Numbered from the stretch's first letter, positions 22,243-33,228 are shown. The stretch is 64,000 nt of DNA from Lysobacter sp. CFH 32150 (GCF_022758295.1 NZ_JALDWJ010000002.1:124001-188000); one strand, 5' to 3'. A program made the numbers and translations. Notes: generated by a model from the sequence alone, not told the origin.

Positions 22243-23187
22243 TTACTGGGTGATGCCCATCAGTTCGACGTCGAAGATCAGCATGGCATTCGGGCCGATC
22301 GAGGGCGGGCCCTTTTCGCCATAGGCGAGTTCCGACGGGATCCAAAAACGGTACTTGGCGCCCACAGGCATCATGCTGACGCCCTCGGTCCAGCCCGGGA
22401 TCACCTGGTTGAGTGCGAATTCCGCTTCCTGGCCGCGGTCGTAGGAACTGTCGAATACGGTGCCGTCGATCAACGTGCCGTGATAGTTCACGCGCACCTT
22501 GTCGTTCGGCTTCGGCCGCAGGCCGGCACCTTGGCGCAACACCATGTATTGCAAGCCAGACGGCGTGACGAACACACCCTTCACTGCTTTGTTCCTGGCG
22601 AGGAACGCACCCCCTTCGGCCTTGTTCTTGTCGGCGACGGCAGCGGCTTCGGCCTGCATCTTCGCCTGCAAGCGCTGGCTGAAAGCGTCGCGGAGGGCAT
22701 TGGCCTCGGCCTCCGCGAGCAGCGGCTTGCCGTTGTTCATCGCAGTACGTACGCCCTGCAGCAGCACAGGGAGATCGAACTCGCCCTTGATTGGCGCCAA
22801 CGAACGGCCGACATCGCTACCGACCAGGTAACCGACCTTGTCCTTCGCCACTTCCGGCGGCGGCGTGCCACCTGCCGGCGCTTTACCGGCGCGGGCACCG
22901 ATGCGCTGCATCAACGCCTGGCCAACGGCCTTGGTTTCCTTTTCGTCCAGCAACGGTTTGCCGCCGGCGAACGCATTCTTGATCGCACGCTCGAACGCGG
23001 CGAGGTCCAGGTCGGGGCCGACTGGCGCAATCGAACGGCCGACATCCATGCCGATCATGTAACTGATCTTGTCGCGTTCGCTTACCAAAGCCTGCTTGTC
23101 TTGGGCACGCGCATTCAATGGGACCATCGCAGCCGAAGCCGCCACCAGGGTCAACAGCGCGGCAATGCCGCGCACGAAAGCCTTCAT
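22243..23187 (-). CDS. FKBP-type peptidyl-prolyl isomerase with duplicated FKBP_N domain
   Basis: The 314-residue product begins at an ATG nine bases after AGGAG; a GTG six bases earlier is too close to the ribosome-binding site. A signal peptide ending near LNARAQ (residues ~1-29) sends it to the periplasm. Two FKBP_N-like dimerisation segments follow in tandem, DKISYMIGMDVGRSIAPVG (39-57) and DKVGYLVGSDVGRSLAPIK (116-134), each with a downstream helix containing GKPLL. The catalytic FKBP domain (~210-314) has FDSSYDRG, VIPGWTEG and AYGEKGPPSIGPN. The doubled N-terminal part is unusual compared with Mip/FkpA. It is adjacent to a lipoprotein paralogue that has a single FKBP_N domain. Confidence 0.9.
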   Translation of the reverse strand: MKAFVRGIAALLTLVAASAAMVPLNARAQDKQALVSERDKISYMIGMDVGRSIAPVGPDLDLAAFERAIKNAFAGGKPLLDEKETKAVGQALMQRIGARAGKAPAGGTPPPEVAKDKVGYLVGSDVGRSLAPIKGEFDLPVLLQGVRTAMNNGKPLLAEAEANALRDAFSQRLQAKMQAEAAAVADKNKAEGGAFLARNKAVKGVFVTPSGLQYMVLRQGAGLRPKPNDKVRVNYHGTLIDGTVFDSSYDRGQEAEFALNQVIPGWTEGVSMMPVGAKYRFWIPSELAYGEKGPPSIGPNAMLIFDVELMGITQ

Positions 23188-23264
23188 CCGCACTTACTCC
23201 TGTCCGCCGCGATCGCGACGCGAAGCGCCCATTGTCGCGGCCACGCGTGGCCTGGGCAATCGCA

Positions 23265-23849
23265 TCAGCCGGATTTCGCGGCAGGCTTGGCCGGCCGTGG
23301 CGCCTTCAGGGCGCGTTCGATGGCATCGATGACCACCTTGTCGTCGGGTTTGGTGCGGGTGCCGAAGCTGGCCAGCACCTGGCCGTCGCGACCGATCAGG
23401 TACTTGTGGAAGTTCCAGGAGGGCGCTTCTCCGGTGGCCTTGGCCAGATCGCGATATAGCGGCGTGGCCTCATCGCCCTTGACGTGGACCTTCTCGAACA
23501 TCGGGAACTTGACGCCATAAGTCAGTGTGCAGAACTTCTGGATCTGCTTTTCGTCGGCGTATTCCTGGTTCATGAAATCGCCGGAAGGAAAGCCGAGCAC
23601 GGAAAAACCCTCGCCCTTGTATTTGGCGTGCAAGGCTTCCAACGCCTCGAATTGCGGGGTGAAACCGCATTTGCTCGCGGTGTTCACCACCAACAGCACC
23701 TTTCCGCCGTGCGCCTGTTGCAGGTTCACCGGAGCCTTGCCGGCCAAGGGACGGTAGCTGCGGTCCAGCAATCCGCTGCCGGCCATGACCATGCCAGCGG
23801 CCAGCAGAAAGCCAATCGAACACACCATGCGTAGCTGGAACCGGGGCAT
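23265..23849 (-). CDS. Exported glutathione-peroxidase-fold protein (thioredoxin-dependent type)
   Basis: The 194-residue product has an N-terminal hydrophobic segment (residues ~8-26), so it is exported or membrane-anchored. The GPx fold follows: NTASKCGFT with peroxidatic Cys61, VLGFPSGDFMNQE where most family members read GFPCNQFGGQE, a possible resolving Cys107 in QKFCTLTYG, and SWNFHKYL with the Trp/Asn of the active site (145-146). Two cysteines at these positions suggest a thioredoxin-recycled peroxidase. The tetrad Gln is replaced by Asp and the middle Cys by Ser. The second ATG (23849) was chosen because AGGAG is eight bases upstream. It belongs to the same envelope-stress neighbourhood as the FKBP genes. 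Confidence 0.85.
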   Translation of the reverse strand: MPRFQLRMVCSIGFLLAAGMVMAGSGLLDRSYRPLAGKAPVNLQQAHGGKVLLVVNTASKCGFTPQFEALEALHAKYKGEGFSVLGFPSGDFMNQEYADEKQIQKFCTLTYGVKFPMFEKVHVKGDEATPLYRDLAKATGEAPSWNFHKYLIGRDGQVLASFGTRTKPDDKVVIDAIERALKAPRPAKPAAKSG

Positions 23850-23952
23850 CGGCATTTCTCCTGGGGAATTGTCGCAAGCCCGATCTTATTGGAAAGGCGG
23901 CGTCCGACCCGTCAGGGGCCGCCACCTATGCCATCAGTTGGGTCGAAAGTCG

Positions 23953-23993
23953 TTGACTGGGTGTAATCTGGTGTTATAGTTGCCTACAACACC
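23953..23993 (+). promoter_or_regulatory. Promoter with overlapping YtrA-type operator GGTG-N16-CACC
   Basis: TTGACT (23953-23958) and TATAGT (23975-23980), 16 bases apart, form a good sigma70-type promoter. The inverted repeat GGTGTTATAG/CTACAACACC (23970-23993) has one mismatch, exactly fits GGTG-N16-CACC, and covers the -10 box. That motif is, as I recall, the one described for the YtrA regulator of Xanthomonas citri. A repressor bound here would block the promoter, and the YtrA gene is second in this operon, so autorepression is expected. Confidence 0.78.
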
Positions 23994-24018
23994 GATCACC
24001 CAGAGCAGGACGTTCACC

Positions 24019-24429
24019 ATGAACCGCAAGCTCCACAACACGGTCGCCGCGCTACTCGCCACCACCGGCATGCTGGTCCTGGCCCTGATTGCGGCCAGCC
24101 CGATGCCGCTGCAGCCAGCAGCCACGGCCCCAGCGTTCGCCCAGGCCTCCGCGAACAAGGTGGACAGGGTCGAAGCAACCGCCCGCAACATCGAGGCACG
24201 GGCCAAGCTCCTCGAAAGCCGCCTTGCCAAGACTACCGAAGCCGCCGATGCAGTGGCCCAAGTCGCTGCCTTCGCCGCCGAAGCTGCCACCCTCGCCGTG
24301 CTGGCCGAAACGTTCGATGGCGGTTCCGCCCAAGCCGCGAGTGTGTCGAAGCCGGCGGAACAGACACCGATCCGCCGCAGCCGCCAATCCGTGGCGATGC
24401 CGTATTTCTCGTTCGCACCCCGGGGCTGA
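24019..24429 (+). CDS. Small exported protein leading the YtrA operon
   Basis: I do not recognise a family. The 136-residue product has a signal peptide (MNRKLHN, then a hydrophobic run to about residue 40, cleavage likely at AFA before QA). A helical Ala/Glu-rich coiled-coil-like middle follows (VEATARNIEARAKLLESRLA). It ends in a basic tail with SFAPRG. AGGA lies eight bases before the ATG. It is the first gene after the YtrA-type operator and stops 3 bases before the regulator, so it is expressed with the ABC transporter. A periplasmic or surface partner of that transporter is a reasonable guess, not shown by sequence. Confidence 0.65.
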   Translation: MNRKLHNTVAALLATTGMLVLALIAASPMPLQPAATAPAFAQASANKVDRVEATARNIEARAKLLESRLAKTTEAADAVAQVAAFAAEAATLAVLAETFDGGSAQAASVSKPAEQTPIRRSRQSVAMPYFSFAPRG

Positions 24430-24432
24430 ACC

Positions 24433-24798
24433 ATGACCGCAATCGAATGGAGCGATGGCGCTCCCATCTACCGCCAGCTGAAAGAGCGCGTCGTCGCAAT
24501 GATGCTCGACGGCCTGCTCAAGCCCGGCGATGCCCTGCCCTCCGTGCGGCAGGTCGCGGCCGAGTATCGGCTGAATCCAATCACCGTTTCGCGCGCCTAC
24601 CAGGAACTCGCGGACGAGGCACTCGTAGAAAAACGTAGGGGATTAGGCATGTACGTCATGGAAGGGGCATCCGAAAAACTACTCGCCAGCGAACGCGAAC
24701 GCTTCCTGCGCGAAGAATGGCCATTGGTGCTGGAACGCATCCAGCGCCTGGGCCTGTCGCTGGAAAAACTGCTGCGTGGCAATGGGGGTGCGCAATGA
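24433..24798 (+). CDS. ytrA: GntR-family transcriptional regulator, YtrA subfamily
   Basis: The 121-residue protein is a GntR winged helix (PIYRQLKERVVAMMLDGLLKPGD; SVRQVAAEYRLNPITVSRAYQEL at ~37-59) followed only by a short helical tail. That is the mark of the YtrA subfamily, which lacks a large effector domain and usually represses its own ABC-transporter operon. A matching GGTG-N16-CACC operator overlaps the operon promoter. Its stop overlaps the ATPase gene start by ATGA. The inducing signal is unknown; members elsewhere respond to cell-envelope stress. Confidence 0.9.
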   Translation: MTAIEWSDGAPIYRQLKERVVAMMLDGLLKPGDALPSVRQVAAEYRLNPITVSRAYQELADEALVEKRRGLGMYVMEGASEKLLASERERFLREEWPLVLERIQRLGLSLEKLLRGNGGAQ

Positions 24799-25706
24799 AC
24801 GCCGCTCTCAAGAACGTTGCAATTGAGGGCACTGATAAGAGCGGTGCAGACACCGTCGTCAACGCCCGCGGCCTGCGCAAGCAGTACAAGAACAAGCTGG
24901 CGCTGGACAACACCGCGTTCGACATCGAAACCGGCAAGATCGTCGGTCTGATCGGCCCCAATGGCGCCGGCAAGACCACCGCGCTCAAGGCCATGCTCGG
25001 CCTGATTCCGTTCGATGGCGACCTGCGCGTGCTCGGGCTCGATCCACGCACCCATCGCGACGAACTGATGAACCAGGTCTGCTTCATCGCCGACGTCGCC
25101 GTGCTGCCGCGCTGGATCAAGGTCAAGGAGGCGATCGAGTTCGTTGCCGGCGTGCATCCGCGTTTCGACCGCAAGAAGTGCGAGGGCTATCTCGCCCATA
25201 CCCAGCTCAAGCCGGGCATGCGAGTGCGCGAATTGTCGAAGGGCATGATCGTGCAGCTGCACCTGGCTCTGGTGATGGCGATCGACGCCAAGCTGCTGGT
25301 TCTCGACGAGCCGACCCTCGGCCTCGACATCCTCTACCGCAAGCAGTTCTACCAGCGCCTGCTGGAAGATTATTTCGACGAGAACAAGACCATCCTGATC
25401 ACCACGCACCAGGTCGAGGAGATCGAACACATCCTCACCGACGTGATGTTCATCCGCGACGGCAAGATCGTGCTGGACGCACCGATGGACGCTGTCGGCG
25501 AACGCTTCGTTGAAGTGCTGGTCAACGCCGACGCCACGGATGCAGCGCGTGCGCTGAAACCGATCGACGAGCGCGCCCTGCCGTTCGGCAAGACCGTGAT
25601 GCTGTTCGACAACGTTCCGCTCAGCCAACTCGCCGCATTCGGCGAAACCCGCACGCCGGGCCTGGCCGATCTGTTCGTCGCCACCATGAAAGGGACCTAC
25701 GCATGA
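24795..25706 (+). CDS. ABC transporter ATP-binding protein of the YtrA operon
   Basis: 303-residue ABC ATPase with Walker A GPNGAGKTT, Walker B LLVLDEPTLG and the H-loop ITTHQVEE. The signature loop reads LSKGM rather than LSGGQ, as in the YtrB/EcsA-like ATPases of this operon type. The last ~70 residues, after IRDGKIVLD, form a regulatory extension. The start overlaps the ytrA stop and its own stop overlaps the permease start, both by ATGA. It should power the adjacent six-helix permease; the substrate is unknown. Confidence 0.93.
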   Translation: MNAALKNVAIEGTDKSGADTVVNARGLRKQYKNKLALDNTAFDIETGKIVGLIGPNGAGKTTALKAMLGLIPFDGDLRVLGLDPRTHRDELMNQVCFIADVAVLPRWIKVKEAIEFVAGVHPRFDRKKCEGYLAHTQLKPGMRVRELSKGMIVQLHLALVMAIDAKLLVLDEPTLGLDILYRKQFYQRLLEDYFDENKTILITTHQVEEIEHILTDVMFIRDGKIVLDAPMDAVGERFVEVLVNADATDAARALKPIDERALPFGKTVMLFDNVPLSQLAAFGETRTPGLADLFVATMKGTYA

Positions 25707-26761
25707 ACGCTGTCGTCGAAACCCGTAAGCCTGTGATGGCGCCGCACGCCACCCACAAGTTCAAACTGCTGCTCAAACGTGAGTTCTGGGAGCACAAGGG
25801 CGGCTTCTTCTGGGCGCCGCTGGTCGCCGGCGGCATCTCCATCCTGCTGACGCTGATGGCGATCGTGGTCGGCGAAGTGGCCGCCCGCAAGGCGATCGCG
25901 TCCGGCAAACTCGACGGCATCGCGGCTAAGGCCACGTCCGACGGCGTGACGATCAACGGGCTCGATCTGGGCGCGCTCAGCGAGCGTCTTGGTCCGGAAG
26001 AGATGCGTCACCTCGCCGGCGGTATCGACCTGAGCATGCTGCTGGCTTCGACTTGGCCCTTCATCGTGCTGGCCTTCGTGGTGTTCTTCTACTGCCTCGG
26101 CGCGCTCTACGACGAACGCAAGGACCGCAGCGTGCTGTTCTGGAAATCGCTGCCGCTGTCCGACACCGAAACCGTGCTCTCGAAGGCAACCAGTGCGTTG
26201 CTGGTGGCCCCGACCCTCGCCGTCGGCGCGGCGGTTGCGACGATGTTCGCCTTTCTCCTGCTGATCAGTGGAGTTGCGCTGATGCATGGCGGCAATCCGT
26301 TCCAGCTGATCTGGGGTCCAGGCAGCCCGCTGGACAATGCCGCTCTGCTGGTGGCCAGCATCCCGGTGTACGCACTGTGGGCGCTGCCGACGGTGGGCTG
26401 GTTGTTGCTCTGCTCGGTCTGGTCGCGCAGCAAGCCGTTCCTGTGGGCGATCATGATCCCGGTGTTCGCCGGCATCTTCGTCACCTGGTTCGACCTGATG
26501 CAGATGTTCAACCTGGAAACGATCTGGTTCTGGAAGAACATCGTGGGCCGCGCGCTGTTGAGCGTCTGGCCGGGCTCGTGGATCGACGTCGCCACCTTCG
26601 AGCACGCCAACGTCGACGGTCCCGAATCGGTCCGCCAACTGCTCAACATCAAATCGATGTACTCCACGCTGCTGACCCCGCAGCTGTGGATCGGCGCGAT
26701 CGCCGGCGCCGGGATGATCTTCGCCGCGATCCGCCTGCGCCGCTGGCGCGACGACAACTAA
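25703..26761 (+). CDS. ABC transporter permease of the YtrA operon
   Basis: 352 residues with about six hydrophobic segments: FFWAPLVAGGISILLTLMAI, TWPFIVLAFVVFFYCLGALY, a long one around LVAPTLAVGAAVATMFAFLL, LVASIPVYALWALPTVGW, FLWAIMIPVFAGIFVTW, and a last one ending at the basic RLRRWRDDN. A loop of about 100 residues follows the first helix. The motif YDERKDRSVLFWKSLPLSDTETVLSK is shared by ABC-2-type permeases of bacitracin/antibiotic-export systems. It is translationally coupled to the ATPase. Export or sensing of an envelope-active compound is likely by family; the substrate cannot be named. Confidence 0.9.
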   Translation: MNAVVETRKPVMAPHATHKFKLLLKREFWEHKGGFFWAPLVAGGISILLTLMAIVVGEVAARKAIASGKLDGIAAKATSDGVTINGLDLGALSERLGPEEMRHLAGGIDLSMLLASTWPFIVLAFVVFFYCLGALYDERKDRSVLFWKSLPLSDTETVLSKATSALLVAPTLAVGAAVATMFAFLLLISGVALMHGGNPFQLIWGPGSPLDNAALLVASIPVYALWALPTVGWLLLCSVWSRSKPFLWAIMIPVFAGIFVTWFDLMQMFNLETIWFWKNIVGRALLSVWPGSWIDVATFEHANVDGPESVRQLLNIKSMYSTLLTPQLWIGAIAGAGMIFAAIRLRRWRDDN

Positions 26762-26793
26762 GCCGCTTTGTCATCGAGCCGCATGAGGACACC

Positions 26794-27594
26794 ATGAAGA
26801 CGACCTACGCCATCGCTACCGCCCTGCTCGCCAGCCTCCCGCTGCTGGCCTGCAGCAAGCCGCCGGCAGCGCCGGCACCGCCTGCGGCCGGACAATCGGC
26901 CGCGCCGCAGACGGTGTTCGGCAAGGCCGCCGACAGCGCCATCGCCAAGGCGCGCGAGGAACTCGCCAGTGGCAATATCACCCTCGGCCACAACATCAAT
27001 ATCAATGGCCATGACCTCGGCGATGGGCCGGATGGACGGCCCAAGGCCGAGATCACGCCCCGGGGTGATTTCCTGATCGACGGCCAGCCCATCGCGATCT
27101 CGCCTGCACAACGTGCACTGCTGCTGCAGTATCGCCACAACGTCATCGATATCGCCGACACCGGCATGGCCATCGGCGTCAAGGGCGCGGACCTGGCCGG
27201 CAAAGCGATGAAGGAAGCCTTGTTCGGTGTCATCACCGGCAACACCGACAAGGTCGAGCAGAAGCTCGAGGGTGAAGCCAAGGCGCTGGAGGCCGACGCC
27301 CAACGGCTGTGCCAGCACCTGCCGACGTTGTTGGCCACGCAAGGCAAGCTGGCCGACGCGCTGCCCGAGTTCGTGCCTTACGCGACGATGACGCAGAAGG
27401 ACATCGACGATTGCGGCAAGGAAGACAGCATGAGCGACGCCGAACGCGCGCGCGTCCGCGATGAGATCCGCGACGGCATCCGCGAAAGCATCCGCGGGTC
27501 AGTGCGCGGTGCGGTGCAGGCTACTGCATCGAACGAAACCACCGAGGCCGCGCAAGCCACCGATATGGCCAAGCCCACCACATCCAACCAATGA
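26794..27594 (+). CDS. DUF2884 (YggN-like) predicted lipoprotein
   Basis: The 266-residue product has a signal with lipobox LPLLAC at about residues 15-20, then a Pro/Ala linker and the DUF2884-type region. That region has NITLGHNININGHDLGD, FLIDGQPIAISPAQRALLLQYR and a helical stretch with GNTDKVEQKLEGEAKALEADAQRL. The C-terminal ~45 residues contain a DEIRDGIRESIRGSVRGA repeat-like helix. Function is unknown. GAGGA precedes the ATG, 33 bases after the permease, so it is the last gene of the YtrA operon. It converges on fumC with only 21 bases between the stops. Confidence 0.75.
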   Translation: MKTTYAIATALLASLPLLACSKPPAAPAPPAAGQSAAPQTVFGKAADSAIAKAREELASGNITLGHNININGHDLGDGPDGRPKAEITPRGDFLIDGQPIAISPAQRALLLQYRHNVIDIADTGMAIGVKGADLAGKAMKEALFGVITGNTDKVEQKLEGEAKALEADAQRLCQHLPTLLATQGKLADALPEFVPYATMTQKDIDDCGKEDSMSDAERARVRDEIRDGIRESIRGSVRGAVQATASNETTEAAQATDMAKPTTSNQ

Positions 27595-27615
27595 AGTGCG
27601 GCACGCGCGGGGGGC

Positions 27616-29040
<1,425 letters not shown>

Positions 29041-29092
29041 TGCCGACCACTCCTTGATCCGATCGGCCGAGCTTATACCCGCGACCGTTTAG

Positions 29093-30490
<1,398 letters not shown>

Positions 30491-30526
30491 CGCAGGCGTC
30501 GATTCCTTGGAATCGATGCCGCCGGC

Positions 30527-31150
30527 TCAGGCGGCCTTGGCAGCCTTGATCAACCCTTCAGCCTGCATCGCCGCCTGGACTGCCGGGCGCGCCGCGACGC
30601 GTTGCTGGAACACCGTCAATGCGGAAAATTCCGACAGGTCGAGCTCGGCCCCCTTCGCCCAGTTGGTGACCACAAAGAGGTAGGCATCGGCCACGGTGAA
30701 GGTGTCGCCCTGCAGCCACGATTGTTGCGCCAGCTTCTTGTCGAGCAGGTCGTAGCGCTTGCGCAGGTAGGCCTTGCGTTCGTCGCGTACTTCGGCGGAC
30801 GTCGCCGGATTGAACAGCGGGCTATAGCTCTTGTGGATCTCGGAATTGATATATCCGAGCGTCTCCTGCAGGCGCGAGCGCGCCAGCGTGCCGTTCGCCG
30901 GTGCCAGGCCGCTCTCCGGCTTCAGGTCTGCCAGATACTGCAGGATGGCCGGGCCTTCGGTCAGCACCTCGCCGTCATCAAACTCCAGCGCGGGCACGTA
31001 GCCCTTCGGAGTGACTTCCAGGTAGTCGCGTCCGGTTTCGGTGCGTTTGGCTTTGGTATCGACCTTCTCGATCGAAAGATCGATACCGGCTTCATGGGCG
31101 ACGATGTGCGATGCAAGCGAGCAGACGCCGGGAGCGTAATAAAGCTTCAT
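30527..31150 (-). CDS. Glutathione S-transferase, beta-like
   Basis: 207-residue GST: thioredoxin-fold N-terminus (MKLYYAPGVCSLASHIVAHEAG, with the beta-class Cys10), the cis-Pro motif YVPALEFDDG and glutathione-gamma-Glu contacts in LTEGPAILQYLAD. An all-helical C-terminal domain contains the N-capping FTVADAYLF. It would conjugate or transfer glutathione in detoxification. The ATG overlaps the nitronate monooxygenase stop (ATGA), so the two are one transcriptional unit. That suggests a shared role in handling toxic or nitro compounds, which is inference. Confidence 0.93.
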   Translation of the reverse strand: MKLYYAPGVCSLASHIVAHEAGIDLSIEKVDTKAKRTETGRDYLEVTPKGYVPALEFDDGEVLTEGPAILQYLADLKPESGLAPANGTLARSRLQETLGYINSEIHKSYSPLFNPATSAEVRDERKAYLRKRYDLLDKKLAQQSWLQGDTFTVADAYLFVVTNWAKGAELDLSEFSALTVFQQRVAARPAVQAAMQAEGLIKAAKAA

Positions 31151-32253
31151 GCAAAGGTTTCCTCTTCTTGGGGGAGTGGGGACAAACTGTTGTAAGGCAG
31201 CTCGGACAACAGCGATTGCATCAACGCCACTGCGCTGCGGTGGCGGAGATTGGGGGCGACCTGGCCGCTCCACAGCGACACCAGGTCGGTGCGGCCTGCG
31301 GCGATGGCGGCCGGGCGCAGTTTCGAGAGGAACCAGCTGGTGATCGGGAATGGCGGCAGCTCCGCGAGGCGCTGCTCCTCGGTCCAGCGATTGCGAACGC
31401 CACGCGCGAGGCGTCCAGTGAAGGCGCGGGTCAGCGTGGTGTGCTGCGCGCGCTCACTGAAGAGCACATCGCGGTGCGCGCTGGTGGTGCCGGATTCTTC
31501 GCAGGCGAGGAACGCCGTGCCGATCTGCACCGCCTGAGCACCGAGCGCGAGCGCGGCGCGGATGCCGCGGGCATCGACGATGCCACCCGCGGCGATCACC
31601 GGCGCTTTCACGCGATCGCTGACCAACTGCACCAGCGTCAGCGTGCCCATCAGCGATTCCTCGGCGGGCGCGAGGAAAGACGGACGATGACCGCCGGCTT
31701 CGGCGCCAGTTGCCACGATCAGGTCGACGCCGGCGGCATCGAGTGCCTGAGCTTCGGCAATCGAAGTCGCCGCGCCGATGGTGGCAATACCGCGACGGCG
31801 GCATTCGGCCAGGATCGTTTCTGATGGGATACCGAATACGAAACTGAAAGCCGGCGGCCGGGCTTCCAACAACGCTTCGATCTGCATATCGAATGACGGA
31901 TGGCCACGCTCGAAGCGCTCGGGCTTGGCCACGCCGAGTTCGCGGAAATACGGTTCGAACAGGCGCCAGCCGTGCTCGAACGTGGCGTCATCCAGATCCA
32001 GCCCGCCGGCATCGTGATCGGACACCCACAGGTTCATGGCGAACGGCTGCGACGTCAGCGCACGGATGTCGTTGGCCACCCGCCCGATGTCGCCGGGTTG
32101 CAGCATGTGCGCACCGAACGAACCCAGCCCGCCGAGATTCGAAACCGTCGCGGCGAGTTTCGCCGTCGACAAACCACCGCCGAACGGCCCCTGGATGATC
32201 GGATGTTCGATGCCCAGGCGACTCGTCGCCTCGTTTTTACCGCCGTGCTCCAT
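31147..32253 (-). CDS. Nitronate monooxygenase (2-nitropropane dioxygenase family)
   Basis: FMN-dependent TIM-barrel enzyme that oxidises alkyl nitronates such as propionate-3-nitronate to nontoxic products. Visible family motifs are PIIQGPFGGGLSTAKLAA near the N-terminus, the TGAEAGGHRPSF phosphate-binding/active-site loop and APVIAAGGIVDARG. The 368-residue start at ATG 32253 gives the usual N-terminus (SRLGIEHPIIQGP); an in-frame ATG at 32295 would add 14 atypical residues. It is coupled to a GST gene and divergent from an HxlR-type regulator, with inverted operator-like elements between them. Confidence 0.9.
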   Translation of the reverse strand: MEHGGKNEATSRLGIEHPIIQGPFGGGLSTAKLAATVSNLGGLGSFGAHMLQPGDIGRVANDIRALTSQPFAMNLWVSDHDAGGLDLDDATFEHGWRLFEPYFRELGVAKPERFERGHPSFDMQIEALLEARPPAFSFVFGIPSETILAECRRRGIATIGAATSIAEAQALDAAGVDLIVATGAEAGGHRPSFLAPAEESLMGTLTLVQLVSDRVKAPVIAAGGIVDARGIRAALALGAQAVQIGTAFLACEESGTTSAHRDVLFSERAQHTTLTRAFTGRLARGVRNRWTEEQRLAELPPFPITSWFLSKLRPAAIAAGRTDLVSLWSGQVAPNLRHRSAVALMQSLLSELPYNSLSPLPQEEETFA

Positions 32254-32299
32254 GCCGCAGCCCCAGGAAATGGTCGAGGGGCGTATCCTATCCATACCA

Positions 32300-32362
32300 G
32301 GTTACTAACGGATACCTCATAACTGGTGGTTAGCAACAGAATGTGGTATCCATCCGGTAACC
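32300..32362. promoter_or_regulatory. Paired inverted GGTTAC...GGATACC elements, candidate HxlR operator
   Basis: The 17-base element GGTTACTAACGGATACC (32300-32316) and the oppositely oriented GGTATCCATCCGGTAACC (32345-32362) share the half-sites GGTTAC and GGATACC with 4-5 bases between them. They sit in the divergent gap between the nitronate monooxygenase and HxlR genes, about 28 bases apart. Spacing and symmetry suit two dimers of a winged-helix repressor controlling both genes. Confidence 0.55.
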
Positions 32363-32400
32363 AGGAAATCTCCATCCCAAAAACAGGTTGTGTCGCACGC

Positions 32401-32772
32401 ATGGGCCTGCCGCTCAGAAAAAGCAAAGTCGACGCGCCGCCGCCGATATGCCCGCTCACAGAGTGCATGTCGCTGCTGCGTGGCGCGTGGGCCCCGAATG
32501 TCATCTGGTACCTCAGCGCCGGCCCGCGCCGCTTCGGCGAGTTGCGCCACGACATCCCGCGCATCTCCGCGCGCGTGCTGAGCGCGCGCCTGCGCGAACT
32601 CGAAGGCAAGGGCCTGATCGGGCGGCGCGTGCTGGCGACTTCGCCGCCGTCGGTGGAATACACGTTGACCGCACTGGGCCACGAGCTGATCCCTGCGATC
32701 AAGGCCATCGTCGAGGTCGGCACCAAGCTCAAGGCCCAAGTGCACACAAAGCGTAGACCCGCCGGCAAGTAG
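32401..32772 (+). CDS. HxlR-family transcriptional regulator
   Basis: 123-residue winged helix of the HxlR/MarR-like type: PLTECMSLLRGAWAPNVIWYLSAGPRRFGEL is the family opening, with a Cys before PLTE. The recognition helix lies in ISARVLSARLRELEGKGLI, and the wing in VEYTLTALGHEL. HxlR proteins commonly sense aldehydes or oxidants through an N-terminal Cys and control a divergent oxidoreductase gene, as the layout suggests here. The start is uncertain: ATG 32401 gives the normal family length but lacks a good ribosome-binding site; in-frame starts at 32341 and 32326 also exist. Confidence 0.87.
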   Translation: MGLPLRKSKVDAPPPICPLTECMSLLRGAWAPNVIWYLSAGPRRFGELRHDIPRISARVLSARLRELEGKGLIGRRVLATSPPSVEYTLTALGHELIPAIKAIVEVGTKLKAQVHTKRRPAGK

Positions 32773-32826
32773 GGTCTGCCAGTAAAATCGGCCTGATCCC
32801 CCGCTGCATAGGACGTGGCACGCATC

Positions 32827-33228
32827 ATGAAGCTATTGCTCAACATCGATGTGGCGGACCTCGCCGCCGCGGAACGGTTCTATACGCATGCCTTCGGACT
32901 GCACCCAGGGCGGCACTTCGGTGAAGACGCACTGGAGTTGCTCGGCGCCCAGATACCGATCTACCTGCTGCACAAGCACGCCGGCAGCATCGGCGCCGGC
33001 GCTTCGACGCGCGACTATCTGCGCCACTGGACACCACTGCATGTCGATGTCGTGGTCGACGATCTCGACAGCGCGCTGATCCGCGCAGTTGCAGCAGGCG
33101 CGATCCAGGAGGGCGCGGTGCGCGAAGCCGGCTGGGGCCGCATCGTGCAGCTGGCCGATCCGTTCGGCCACGGCTGGTGCCTGCTGCAATTCGAAGGCCG
33201 TGGCTACGACGAGATCGCGACGCCATGA
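32827..33228 (+). CDS. VOC (glyoxalase/dioxygenase) superfamily protein
   Basis: 133-residue protein with the paired beta-alpha-beta-beta-beta modules of the vicinal-oxygen-chelate fold: LLLNIDVADLAAAERFYTHAFGL, then TPLHVDVVVDDLDSALIRAV and VQLADPFGHGWCLLQFEGRG. Metal-ligand candidates are the His in LHVDVVV and the terminal Glu in QFEGRG. Substrate is unknown; such proteins include glyoxalases and resistance proteins. ATG 32827 is preferred over GTG 32815; the ribosome-binding signal is poor for both. It overlaps the next gene by ATGA. Confidence 0.8.
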   Translation: MKLLLNIDVADLAAAERFYTHAFGLHPGRHFGEDALELLGAQIPIYLLHKHAGSIGAGASTRDYLRHWTPLHVDVVVDDLDSALIRAVAAGAIQEGAVREAGWGRIVQLADPFGHGWCLLQFEGRGYDEIATP

